From Prorocentrum cordatum (taxonomy: Eukaryota; Sar; Dinophyceae; Prorocentrales; Prorocentraceae): 64,000 nt of DNA. The notes under the pieces are model-generated. The model ran no database searches. It worked only from the letters and a program-made list of their open reading frames with translations, and was not told where the DNA came from. The position numbers and the translations under genes are program-made. Positions within the stretch are counted from its first letter, which is position 1. Each line of letters opens with the position of its first letter. Shown here piece after piece: positions 49,790 through 59,608 of this stretch. Location of the stretch: positions 455,623 to 519,622 of the forward strand of contig CAUYUJ010006558.1 of NCBI GenBank assembly GCA_963575745.1. The letters are read 5' to 3'.

Positions 49790-49811
49790 CTTGAGCCAAA
49801 ATGGCTACGGT
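49790..49811 (-). other. Complete 22-nt dinoflagellate spliced leader in the genome
   Basis: Read on the minus strand, ACCGTAGCCATTTTGGCTCA followed by AG matches all 22 positions of DinoSL (first base A). The next bases are GCGTTT, not the GT of a spliced-leader RNA donor, so it is not an SL RNA gene. It abuts a GGA tract on its 5' side. Confidence 0.92.
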
Positions 49812-50012
49812 CCCTCCTCCTCCTCCTCCTCCTCCTCCTCCTCCCCTCCTCTCCTCCTCCTTCTCCTCCTCCTCCTCCTCCTCCTCCTCCTCCTCCTCCA
49901 CCTCCCTCTCCTCCTCCTCCTCCTCCTCCTCCTCCTCCTCCTCCTCCTCCTCCTCCTCCTCATCCTCCTCATCCGCCACCTCATCCTCCTCCTCATTTTC
50001 CTCCGCCTCCCT
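49812..50012. repeat. (TCC)n tract adjoining the spliced-leader copy
   Basis: 200 bp of TCC triplets beginning at the base after the leader copy. Confidence 0.95.
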
Positions 50013-50089
50013 GGATGCACTGCCACGGTAGCAGGAGTGGATACGTGGACACGGAGGCGAGGCAGGGGGGGGTACACGCTGCGGCCGTT

Positions 50090-50740
50090 TTAAGACGAAG
50101 CCAGGACGAGGAGAAGTTCGGGTGAGAATAATACATCGAGAATCTCTATGATCCCGCTGCTCTGGAAGATGCGTCGGGCGTCGCGGCCATCTAAGAGCGT
50201 TCCGGAACGCGTTCTGAGAGCGTTCCAGAACGCTCTGGAACGGACTGATCCTCGTCCTAGCACCGTCCGACGTCTTGCTAGTGCCGTAGGCGTCACGACA
50301 GAGGGCTGCCCTGCCACGGCGGCGGGACTCGCCGCAGGCAGCCGAGAGCCCTTGAGTTCGGGCATGCAAACTCACACGGCGTGTCCCCCGCCCCTCGCGG
50401 GTGGGCTGATACGAGGCCTGGAGGAGGGAGGGTGCGCCCTGTGGCCCGGAGGCAGGTGCACGAACGAGGGGGGGTGGGGAGGGCAGCTGACGTGTTGAAA
50501 GCGAGCGAGGGGGTCATGAGATCTGTGAAGTTCATGCACACCCACGCACCTCTGCTCAGACGAAGCCGGGACCCAGACAGAGTCCGACTGGGACGAATCG
50601 AGGACCTCCGAGATCCGTCAGTTCTGGAGGATGCATCAGGCGCTGTGGCCGGTTCCAGAGCGCTCTGGCACTCGGAGAGACAGTTGGCTCCAGAACGCCC
50701 TGGAGCGACTTGTCCCCGTCCTGAGCCCGCCCGATCCTCC
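50090..50740. repeat. Diverged direct duplication (50095-50280 and 50555-50735) with GCGTTCC palindromes
   Basis: Both blocks contain GACGAAGCC.GGAC, TCTGGA(A/G)GATGC(G/A)TC, GGCGNNGNGGCC and CCAGAACGC(T/C)CTGGA. The first also has GCGTTCCGGAACGC, a perfect palindrome. No gene was recognised. Confidence 0.65.
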
Positions 50741-50800
50741 CCAGGCATGTGATACCTTGATGGCGTCCTTTCTCAGGGTGCTGTGCACTCTGGAGAAAGT

Positions 50801-51143
50801 GATGGGCGTGTTCTCCACCGCCACCACCGTAAGTTGGAGGGGGGGGTCCTCCTCCTCCTCCTCCTCCTCCTCCTCCTCCTCCTCCTCCTCCTCCGCCATC
50901 TCCTCCTCCTCCTCCTCCTCCTCCTCCTCCTCCTCACTCCTCCTCCTCCTCCTCCTCCTCCTCCTCCCTCCTCCTCCTCCTCCTCCTCCTCCTCCTCCTC
51001 CTCTCCTCCTCCTCCTCCTCCTCCATCCTCCTCCGCCTCCTCCTCCTCCTCCTCCTCCTCCTCCTCCTCCTCCTCCTCCTCCTCCTCCTCCTACTCCTTC
51101 CCCCCTCCAACTTATGATGTTGGTGGTGGAAAACAGGCTCATC
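50801..51143. mobile_element. Foldback element whose core is a (TCC)n microsatellite
   Basis: The left arm (GATGGGCGTGTTCTCCACCG ... AAGTTGGAGGGGGG) and right arm (CCCCCCTCCAACTT ... TGGAAAACAGGCTCATC) are inverted copies over about 44 bp, roughly 80% identical. Between them lie about 260 bp of TCC triplets. It appears to be a small inverted-repeat element that carries, or was filled by, a triplet expansion. Confidence 0.8.
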
Positions 51144-51149
51144 AGAAGG

Positions 51150-51932
51150 GGTTGCGGATCGCGGGTCTCGAGTCGTCTTCCTCGCTCGTTCCTCGTGCGT
51201 TCTGCTGGATTCGTCTCGCGCGCAGGCGCCCCGTTCCAGGAACAGCCTGTCCACAAGATGCATAGGTTGCTAGCACAGGAGGCCCCGCCTTGGACTTCGA
51301 GGCAAAACAGCTCCTTCCCGACTCCATCCTTCAGCCACGGGGACAGCCAGTAAGCAGAAATGTTCCATGCGGGGCACCCGAACCTCCAGCCCTGTCCACA
51401 CAGCTAGCCCTTGATCCGCAGCCGCAAGGGCCAGAAAGACGGCCCCCAAATGCTAACCATAGCGAAAAACAGGCTGCCCTGATGTTGCCCGAGAAGTCGA
51501 ATGTCTGGGTTGGGAGGGGGCGATTGGGGCGAACACCCCGGGGCGGAGCAACCCGTGTATCCAGGGGCGCCGCTGGTCCACATCTGCGGCGAAGCTCCCT
51601 GGCGAATACGTGTAATGCCCGCCCCTGGACGACGTATGCGATGAAAGAGCAGCACACGCCCAAACCTATCTGGAGGTGGACTGTGGAAGGGCAAGGCGGC
51701 AAAGACGCTGTATGACCGCATGCATGGGTGCGAGTTGGCGATCGCACCTATAGCCCAGGCGGAATTCCACCCTGAGAAATCTGGGAGTCGCATCGGTATC
51801 CGCCACCGCGCTTGCAGCGGCTGGTGTGTGCGTTGGGCCGTTCCCATTGCTGATGTGCGGCAGTGAGTTGGCACTCACTGGAGCCCCCCCGACGCATCGA
51901 GTCCACGATGCGCTTGGTTTTGTGGCCAAGGG
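51150..51932. other. Sequence without a recognised gene
   Basis: Frames of 87-156 codons on both strands lack domains. Confidence 0.45.
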
Positions 51933-52090
51933 TTAAGTCGGGCCTGTCCCTCTACAGGGGGGTAATCCAAAATAGTCACAGTAGTGTCTGGGGACAATTC
52001 GTTGACTTTTGTTTGTATGTTTTGAATACGGTTTGAACATGTTTCATTTGTCGCCCAAAACCCCCCAGTAAGGAGACAGGCCCGACCTAA
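51933..52090 (-). mobile_element. MITE family A, copy 3 (inverted orientation)
   Basis: TIRs TTAAGTCGGGCCTGTCC and GACAGGCCCGACCTAA. Flanking 8-mers GCCAAGGG (51925-51932) and GCCAAGGT (52091-52098) match 7/8. The internal GTCTGGGGACAA is the reverse complement of the TTGTCCCCAGAC-type stretch of copies 1, 2, 4 and 5. Confidence 0.9.
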
Positions 52091-52150
52091 GCCAAGGTCC
52101 TTGCGTATTTTTGTATGGGGGGGCCAGGCAGGAAGTGGTCCCACATACAC

Positions 52151-52317
52151 AAGGGCTCCTAAGTTCGCGCTTCGCGCTGCGCGAAGCGCGAAGCGCGAAT
52201 AACTTCGCGCTCTCGCGCCGCCCCCCAAGGGGGAGAAGAGGAGGACGAGGAGGAGGAGGAGAAGGAACGAGGACCGCGAAGCGCGAAGCGCGAATAACTT
52301 CGCGCCCTCGTGGGAGC
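52151..52317. repeat. Dispersed repeat with GCGAAGCGCGAATAACTTCG ends, copy 2
   Basis: Nearly identical to 4154-4313, with one additional GCGAAGC unit at the left end. A decayed third copy may lie at 52982-53050. Confidence 0.8.
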
Positions 52318-52439
52318 TAGCGGAGGAGGGGGGGGGCCGTGGACCCTCCCTCGGAGCTCCCCCCCCCCGCCCACGACGGGAGCGAAAGGAAGAAGATTAC
52401 ATCGCGATGGCACAACGACAAGCACAACGACTTATATAG

Positions 52440-52478
52440 GCGACAGGCACGGCGAGACGGCGGCGACGACGACGGCGA

Positions 52479-52540
<62 letters not shown>
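52440..52540. repeat. (GAC)n microsatellite
   Basis: About 25 nearly perfect GAC triplets. Confidence 0.92.
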
Positions 52541-52544
<4 letters not shown>

Positions 52545-52820
52545 GCGGCTAACGAGGGGGGCGTCCAAGAGGGGGGGGGCGCAGGTCGAGGCCGGCGGCG
52601 CGTGCGCGGTCCGGGGGGGGGGGCCAGGGACGTCATGAAGAACGGAGAGGCGCAGTGAGATCTGAGGGGGAGGAGGAGGAGGAGGAGGAGGAGGAGGAGG
52701 AGGAGGAGGAGGAGGAGGAGGAGGAGGAGGAGGAGGAGGAGGAGGAGGATGAGAACGGGGGGGGCGGCCCACGCCACGATATCCACCACCCTCTAGTCAT
52801 CACCCCCCTCTTGGCCGACC
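52545..52820. repeat. Dispersed repeat C, copy 2, split by (AGG)n
   Basis: Matches 5710-5900, but an (AGG)n tract of about 85 bp (52668-52752) stands between the GGCCAGGGACGTCATGAAG half and the CTAGTCATCACCCCCCTC half. Confidence 0.7.
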
Positions 52821-53258
52821 GCCAACCACCCCCCGCCCGCCCGAGCGCGGTGGCGGCATCGCGCGGCAGCGCAGCTGAACGGGAGCCGGTTGTCAGCTCA
52901 GGCACTGGCCAGGGCAACAGGCTAAGCGCGATCATCTTCACGCCTGCTCGCCGCCCCCCCCCCTCCCACAACGGGACGAGAGACTCGCGCCTCGCTCTGA
53001 AATCGCCCAGACCACGAAGGAAGCGCGACGCACGACTGACTTCGCACCCTCGCGGCGGTCCTAAAATCTGTCCCCATCGTCGCCTCGAGTGGCCCCGTCG
53101 TCGCCTCGAGTGGGCCTCCCCCTCGCGCCAAGGGGCCGCCCCCCCCGGCGGCATGCCTCGGCGATACCCTCGTTCGACTTCTTCAGGACGGCGTCCACGC
53201 GGTGCCCGCCCTCCGCGCACTCCTGACGCAGAGGGGGGAGGGCGTGCGGTTCAAAGGC
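52821..53258. other. GC-rich sequence without a recognised gene
   Basis: Frames on both strands only; no domains. Confidence 0.4.
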
Positions 53259-53287
53259 AAACTAGCGCGCCCACCAAGGACGTATGC

Positions 53288-53449
53288 TTAAGTCGGGCGT
53301 GTCCCCCAACAAGCGGATTGTGGACGAAACGTAAAAACAGCCAACAAAACATTCCAAACAAATGCCCAAAAATACTCCAAAAATCGTCCCCAAACTATTG
53401 TGTTGTATTATTTGAATATTCCCCCTGTAGAGGGACCGGTCCAACTTAA
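53288..53449 (+). mobile_element. MITE family A, copy 4, between 27-28 bp direct repeats
   Basis: The left end is TTAAGTCGGGCGTGTCC; the right end GGACCGGTCCAACTTAA is partly decayed. AACTAGCGCGCCCACCAAG followed by ACGTATGC/ACGTACGC stands on both sides (53260-53287 and 53450-53476). That is far longer than the 8-bp duplication of the other copies, so it inserted at the edge of an existing tandem duplication or a longer duplication formed. Confidence 0.85.
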
Positions 53450-53490
53450 AACTAGCGCGCCCACCAAGACGTACGCGCCAAACCACGTGC

Positions 53491-53612
53491 ACGAACACGG
53501 CCCCCCAGTCCGCGAGGCCAGCCAGCCTCGTCATACGAACGTTGGCGCAAGGCGTGCTCTCGTGGCGAGCGTGGACTCATGCACGTTTATGCCTCCTGTC
53601 GCTGCTGAGCAA
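53491..53612. repeat. Dispersed repeat B, copy 2
   Basis: Counterpart of 3300-3420. Confidence 0.65.
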
Positions 53613-53707
53613 ACGACCCTGCCTCGCGTCTGGCAACTGCCGCTTCCAAACAAGAGCCGAACGATGCCCCGAGCTGCCCCCTGGGGTGGCCCGCAGTGGC
53701 CAGGCCG

Positions 53708-53760
53708 CTGGACGAGGAGGCGGGTGGTATGACTCGTTTTGCCCAGAAACGAAAGCAGGG
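53708..53760. repeat. Short dispersed repeat E, copy 1
   Basis: GACGAGGAGGCGGGTGGTAT plus GACTCGTTTTGCCC recurs at 54688-54736. Confidence 0.75.
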
Positions 53761-53800
53761 TAAACACTTCACCCTGTTAGAGGAAGAAAAACGGCATAAA

Positions 53801-54514
53801 CATTATCACAGTGCGACCCTACCTAGGAGTTGGAGCCCCTAGGAAAGCAGCATTAGTAGTAGCACTAAAGCTAAGCTAAAGCTAAGCTAAAGATAAGCTA
53901 AAGCTAAGCTAAAGCTAAAGCTACGCTAAAACTAAGCTAAAGCTAAGCTAAAGCTAAGCTAACGCTAAACTACAGCTAAGCTAAAGCTAAGCTAAAGCTA
54001 AGCTAAAGCTAAGCTAAAGCTAAGCTAAAGCTAAGCTAAATCTAAACTAAAGCTAAGCTAACCATACGATGAAGCTAAGTTAAAGCTAAGTTAAAGCTAA
54101 TATAAAGCTAAGCTAAAGTTAAGCTACAGCTAAGCTAAATCTAATATACAGCTAAACTAAATATAAGGTAAAGCTAAGCTAAAGCTAAACTAAAACAAAG
54201 CTACAACTAAGCTAAAGCTAAGCTAAAGCTAAGATAAAGCTGAGCTAACTCTAAGCTAAAGCTAAGCTAACTCTAAGCTAAAGCTAAGCTAAGCTAAAGC
54301 TAAGCTAAAGCTAAGCTAAAGCTAAGCCAAAGCTAAGCTAAAGCTAAGCTAAAGCTAAGCTAAAGCTAAGCTAAAGCTAAAGCTAAGCTAAAGCTAAAGC
54401 TCCCAGGGGACTGGGGGAACCGCGCCCAGGGGACAGGGGGAACCGCCCGGGGCGCGTAGCACTGCCCGGCCCCTTTAAGCAAAGAAAGTAAGAACCCTTC
54501 TAGGCAGAGCCTAA
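53801..54514 (+). repeat. GCTAA satellite element, copy 2
   Basis: Same flanks and orientation as 7688-8338: CTAGGAGTTGGAGCCCCTAGG on the left and GGGGGAACCGC, ACTGCCCGGCCCCTTTAAG, TCTAGGCAGAGCCTA on the right. The array is longer, about 540 bp. The conserved boundaries show it moves or is copied as a unit. Confidence 0.9.
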
Positions 54515-54516
54515 GA

Positions 54517-54650
54517 ATAAACTTTCGGCGCTCCGCGCGGATATTTTGGATCTGCGCCGGACGTCCCGCGCGCCAGGGGCGGCGCCAGAGGCGCCGCCGG
54601 GAGGGGCCAGCGCGGATCCAAGAACTGCGCGCGGAGCACCAAAAGTTTAT
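54517..54650. mobile_element. 134-bp foldback element
   Basis: The left arm ATAAACTTTCGGCGCTCCGC and right arm GCGGAGCACCAAAAGTTTAT are inverted copies over about 44 bp (about 82% identity). The centre GGCGGCGCC-AGA-GGCGCCGCC closes the hairpin. It starts two bases after the satellite element. Confidence 0.85.
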
Positions 54651-54681
54651 GTCTGTGCATTTTTTCGTTTTCGAGGTCAGC

Positions 54682-54736
54682 CTGTTGACGAGGAGGCGCG
54701 TGGTATGACTCGTTTTGCCCGGAGACGAAAGCGTGG
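54682..54736. repeat. Short dispersed repeat E, copy 2
   Basis: GACGAGGAGGCGCGTGGTAT plus GACTCGTTTTGCCC, matching 53708-53760. Confidence 0.75.
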
Positions 54737-54741
54737 TGGAG

Positions 54742-54906
54742 GTAGGTCGGGCATGTCCTGCGTCAGGCGGACTTTGAAAGAACAATGCAACATAGTCAAT
54801 CAAAAAAGTACCACAAATAAGACGAAAGGTAGACGAAAGATCCTCCCCGGACTATTCTTTGACCATCCTCGAGTTCTCCGCCTGTAGAGGGACATGCCTG
54901 TCTCAA
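54742..54906 (+). mobile_element. MITE family A, copy 5 (decayed right end)
   Basis: The left end is GTAGGTCGGGCATGTCC; the right end is CTGTAGAGGGACATGCCTG then TCTCAA. The internal CTCCCCGGACTATTCTTTG matches the family core. Flanking 8-mers match only 5/8. Confidence 0.8.
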
Positions 54907-54909
54907 AGG

Positions 54910-55141
54910 TCGGGGGCGAGCGGGGCGCGGCCACGCCGAGGCGCATCCATCGCGCACGCGCGCTCCACCCGTGCGGAGCGTCGTTGCCGCGCGCGCCAGC
55001 CGCCGCCGACCCGCCGCGGCGCCCGAGGGCGCGCCGCTCCCGCGCGCTGCCGGCGCGCCCTCGGCCGCCGGCGCGACGGCGCGGCCGAAGATGCGCGCCT
55101 GCTCTGGCCTGACGACTGACCATTGGAGGGCTGGAAATGGG
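54910..55141. other. Very GC-rich sequence (GCGCGCC/CGCCGC words), no gene
   Basis: Ala/Arg frames on all strands are compositional. Confidence 0.5.
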
Positions 55142-55307
55142 CACCAACACCAACACAGGGGGTTGACTCCTCAGGGGGAAGACTATCCTAGATCTCGGTG
55201 TTGGTGGTAATACTTCGGCCACCTTGGAAGCCAGGCTATTGCCATCATCACCGAGATCGGAATAGTCTTCCCTCGGTGGAGGCCCACCGCCGATATTGGT
55301 GTTGGTG
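55142..55307. mobile_element. 166-bp foldback element
   Basis: The left arm (CACCAACACCAACACAGGGG ... GAAGACTATCCTAGATCTCGG) and right arm (CCGAGATCGGAATAGTCTTC ... TTGGTGTTGGTG) are inverted over about 59 bp. Pairing continues into the centre through GGTGGTAATA/TATTGCCATCA. If transcribed it would fold into one long hairpin. Confidence 0.85.
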
Positions 55308-55554
55308 TCATACTCCAGGCCTGCGAGACCACCCCAGCCCAACCCGAGGACCTGAGTTTCGGGTTTGGGGCGGTTGCGGGCTCCAGATGTGCTTTCTAAG
55401 TGTTCCCCGCCCGACCCCCCCCGCCCCACTGGAAACGGACCAAGCCTCCCGCCCCTGCCCAGAGGAGACGCGTGGGGCGAGTGCCGTGGGGCGATGTCGG
55501 TCGTCTGGTGGAGAGTCCTGCTTGGGAAAGAGAGCGTCCTGAGGGGCAGGCCTC
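55308..55554. other. Sequence without a recognised gene
   Basis: Nothing supported. Confidence 0.4.
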
Positions 55555-55975
55555 CTCCTCCACCTCCTCCTCCTCCTGGTTGACAGCCCTTCTGGTTTCC
55601 TCCTCCTCATCTTCCTCCTCCTCCCCCTCCTCCTCCTGGTTGACATGGCCCTTCTGGTCAACAGGCTTGGTTGATGGCCAGGACAGGGCAGGACACCCGC
55701 GTCGCGCCGAGACGCGCTCCGAGGCCGAGCGGGTGGGCAGCGCCGCGGCTCTCTCTGAGATCATTAGAGCGTGGCAAGACGTGCTTCCAGTCAGGCTAGC
55801 AGTCCTCTCCTCATCCTCCTCCTCCTCCTCCTCCTGCTCCTTCTCCTCTGCCTCGTCCTCCTCCTCCTCCTCCACTTCCTCATCCTCCTCCTCCTCCTCC
55901 TCCACTTCCTCATCCTCCTCCTTCTCATCCTCCTCCTCTTCCTCCTCCTCCTCCTCCTCCTCCTCCTCCTCCGGT
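55555..55975. repeat. (TCC)n tracts with duplicated TCCTGGTTGACA words
   Basis: TCC blocks at 55555-55640 and 55805-55972. TCCTCCTGGTTGACA with CCCTTCTGGT occurs twice, at about 55572 and 55632. Confidence 0.85.
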
Positions 55976-57160
55976 TCGGCCAGGACGGGCCAGGACGTCC
56001 TTCTGGTGGGGCCCCCCTCAGGGGCACGAAACGTGCGAGGCGCGACACGCCTCACACGCTTCGTACCCCTTTTTCGGCACGCGCCTGGCACGTGCCCAAC
56101 ATGGGCGGATCGTGCGGCATCTGGCGAGTGCGGCTGAAGATAGACTTCCCGGAGGGGCACGAACTCTGTCAGGGGTGCGCCGAGATGGACTGGAGGAGGG
56201 GGGGGGGGGTTCTCGACCAGTGCCCACCGGGGCCGTGGGTGCAGCTCCCCGCAGGGGGGGAGAACGCGCAAAGATTGTGCCGAAATCGGCGGGGGCAGGA
56301 AGAGGAGGCGGAGGGCGAGGGCGGCGGAGGCGGGAGGGAGGAGGCGCGGTGCCACAGACAGAAAGGTTGGGAACAATGCGGGCCGAAGACGGAGGACGGC
56401 AGCAGAGCACGAGCGAACGCAGCATAGGGCTAAGGGCAAAACTGCGCAGCGTTGCCTCCTCGTTCTCCTTCTCCCGGGCAGGGCGGAGGAGGAGGAAGAG
56501 AGGGAGGGAGGGAGGACAAGTCAGGACAAGGGAGGAGGAGGAGCAGCGCCAGCAGCCGCAGGATTTCAGCAGTGATGTGCCTCCCTGAATGACGCCCGTC
56601 GGACTCCTGTGTGCGCCAACACGCGCGAACCGTTGCTGCCTTTCTGGGGGCCTGGGCCTATCACGCTTTCCAGGGCAGACGAGAGCATGAGCTTACAAAG
56701 ATTGCTAGGTGCATTCTTGGACTGCGGCTGCTCGAGCGCGGAGCGACACGCTCATCGTGGCATGGGTAGTACAACCTGAGAAGGCATCATGCCTTGCTCA
56801 TGACCAATAAGCTCGACCGCAGCTCGGTCTTGCTTAGAGCAATCATGCCTGAGCTCCACGTCGTCCTGCTCCAAAAGTGGTTTGATCCACATGCCTCGAT
56901 GAACTCCACTCTTAGGGTCCATATAACTTTGTGGGACGTTGCACATTCAGCAATTCACCAGAGTATTTCGCATTGTGCGCGGTCAACAAAAAAACAACAC
57001 ATGGCATCTCGGAAAAACTGCAACGCAACGAACGAAGAACGGGACCAGTTGCGAAGGTGCCGTGAGCCGCTTCGGGAGCACTGGTGTGCCATACAATGGT
57101 AGGCACGCCACAAAAACTGTAAAAAATGCGCAACCAAGAATTTGATATCCTTCCTGCTGG
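55976..57160. other. Sequence without a recognised gene; purine-rich at 56280-56560
   Basis: A plus-strand frame includes MGGSCGIWRVRLKIDFPEGH and ELCQGCAEMDWRRGGG near 56101-56210, too short to call. AGCAGCCGCA(G/A)GATT.CAGCA and CCTCCCTGAATGA at 56545-56595 recur at 60580-60625. Confidence 0.4.
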
Positions 57161-58630
57161 CCCATGGGACTACGCAGAATCTTCTCCGCTACGAGACCCT
57201 GTGTTGGAATAAATATTACAGACTCCTGCATAACGATACTCTGGAACTTTGTTCGTGCCGTCGTCGTGGAACTTCTTCGGCCCAGGTTCCGGGTGACGCC
57301 GTCAGAGGCACGAACATGTGACCTCAATATCCTTCGAAGCATTCGAGTTAAAACCAGCTATGGAGCTGGTTTGACACGAAACGCATCTTGTTCGACATCC
57401 TTGTTGCATGGTGCCCAGGCAAATGACACATCACACGTAAATGTGTTGACGAGCTCAGGTACCTGGCAAGATTCGCACCTTGGCTCGCCGGACCATCCCA
57501 TATATAGAAGTATTGGCACGTGTGGCGTCTTGCAAATGTTGGTTGATTACACGTCGCATGTTTGGTCTTGGGCAACCAACCTTCCCAAGTTGAAGGGTGC
57601 CGTTGTGCGGAGCAAGCTCGAGAAAATCGTTCCCTCAGACAACCTCCTCCCGACCCACACACGCGACGACCTGCAAAACCTTCGACGGGTCAGATGCACA
57701 TTCCGCGCATACGTACACCACGCATGTGCACAGTAACCATATTCGCTTGAATTTCTCTATGCCAAAAGACGCGTTTACGGCACGAAGGCAACATCTCACA
57801 TTGACACGCTTATTGATCAGGTTGCCGCTGCTGCATGATTCCCACGCCAAAGCGATCAGCTGAACACAGCTGACCCAGAATACATGTGTTGGTTGTCCTC
57901 AGATGCGGTTTGGAGCGATACTGTCTGGAGCATTCCCAGTAAACTCTCATTCCCATGTTTGCACGGACACATGTGCAGCAAGCCAGTGAGTAGCACCACA
58001 ATCAACACCAATTCGGAGGTCGTGCCATATTGGATACAAACTGCTGCGAGCTAGATTCGGTCCCATGCTCTATACGCAGCTTCAACGCGATGATGTTGAT
58101 GCTCGAACCCCGTGGAACTTCTCGGACAGAAGCTGCACGAGGGTCTCCCCGAATGCGTTTGGATTGGAGTTGACAAAGCCCCGCATGGGCCGGTGGGTAT
58201 TCCATAGTTTTGGTATCTCGCACACCTGGGACGCGCGTTCATGGCAGATTCGACCCATAATGAATACATACCGCCCTCGATACACGGCCGAGATGGTTGC
58301 CACATTAAAACAAAAAATACGTATCGTGCCGCAGCCGTGGAGGAACCGCAAGCTGGTCGAGAACCAGCAGATCCCGCGCGCGCACCTTACGGTCAAAGAC
58401 AATGCCTCTCTCTGGACGGTGGCCTTGTTGCCAACAAGCATCATGCACATGTCCGTGAAATTGGATCGAACGTTCATGCTACACAGCGTCATTGTCTTAC
58501 ACAACGGTGCTCGAACCATCAAGCTGGCTAAACGGCAATCTGTCGGCCCGAGCTGGACCCCGTGGAACCCAACTAAACTCCCACGGGTGCTGGGAGAAAA
58601 CTGTGCTGGACCTAGCTCGGGTCGCCGGTG
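57160..58630 (+). other. Non-repetitive region with several medium frames; possible exons, none recognised
   Basis: Plus-strand frames 57164-57736 (190 codons, e.g. SPDHPIYRSIGTCGVLQMLV) and 58065-58631 (188 codons, e.g. HTWDARSWQIRPIMNTYRPR) compete with a minus-strand frame at 58082-58642 (186 codons). Composition is nearer average GC than the surroundings and repeats are absent, so this could be an old gene. Strand and product cannot be decided. Confidence 0.3.
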
Positions 58631-58646
58631 ATGGGGGGTCACGCAA

Positions 58647-59608
58647 ATGGGGGGTCAAAAATGCGCCCTTTTTGCACTCTTAAAGGGCCCTTTGTTGCAA
58701 TGCAATTCTTTGTCCTCGGCGCCGCCATCCGGCCCGGCCCGCCTTTCGCGCTGCGTTGTGAACGCCGCGGTAAACTCCATGTGGGCCACAAAGAGCTCTT
58801 TTCTGACCGGCCCAAACCCGAGGGGTTACGCGGCGGCGCGAGGGCCGCGCGCGCGGCCGCTGCGCGCAACAAAAAGTGGATGCACTTTTTCGGTTTCCTC
58901 ATTTCGTGCAATGCAGCATTGGGCCCCTTTAAGGACACGTTCGAGCCACTTTTTAATCCACTGGGGCAGTTTAGAGACAACTTTGGGACACTTTCATGCA
59001 TTCCAACTTTTGGCCGCCAGCCACTTTCGGTGGGCGATGGCATGTTCAGACGAAAGACAGGTGGAGCCATGGGTGAAGCACTTAGTGAACCTGCAACGCT
59101 TGCAGACCTCGGCTCCAGAATGCGCCTCCACAGAAACGGTGCGTTTGCGAGAAGGCCTCGCCTTTCCAGAGCTTGCGGCGGACGACACGACACAGGGCCA
59201 TTGTGCGTCGATGATGGTTTCTCGCGTATCCGATGCAGTTCATGCATCTTTGAAGCGTTGCAGCGAGTCGTCCCGCAGGACGTTGGCTTCACGTGCGAAG
59301 CATCCTCCCTTCCCCTCACTTTCCTCCAAACTTACATCCATCAACCCACATCGATTGCGTATGTTCGGTGCCATACGCACTCAAAAAAACAGGATTCCGC
59401 GACAGGATCAACAAATATACTCAAACAATCTAAGCTTCCAGTGTACGCTTCTGCTCCCGAGTTCCTGCCTCAAGGCTTTCTTGATTTCAATGCCTGGGAA
59501 CGGTGTCTTAATATTGATGCGATGGGAAAGGGAAAACCTGATGGAACTGAGGCTGTTTGTATCGACCTGCTCACCGAGCCGCTCTGCCTGAAGTGGCCCG
59601 CAATATGA
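58647..59608 (+). CDS. Hypothetical protein, frame uncertain
   Basis: Two plus-strand frames are open together: 58628-59608 (326 codons) and 58647-59591 (314 codons). A 226-codon minus-strand frame opposes their first part. The second looks more protein-like in the middle (DERQVEPWVKHLVNLQRLQT, VSRVSDAVHASLKRCSESSR) and the first at the end (FLPQGFLDFNAWERCLNIDA, GTEAVCIDLLTEPLCLKWPA), which would fit one gene with a frame change. No domain was recognised. Confidence 0.3.

Noticed and set aside
49790-49811. SL RNA gene
   Set aside because: The leader is not followed by a GT donor and there is no tandem array or Sm-like site behind it.
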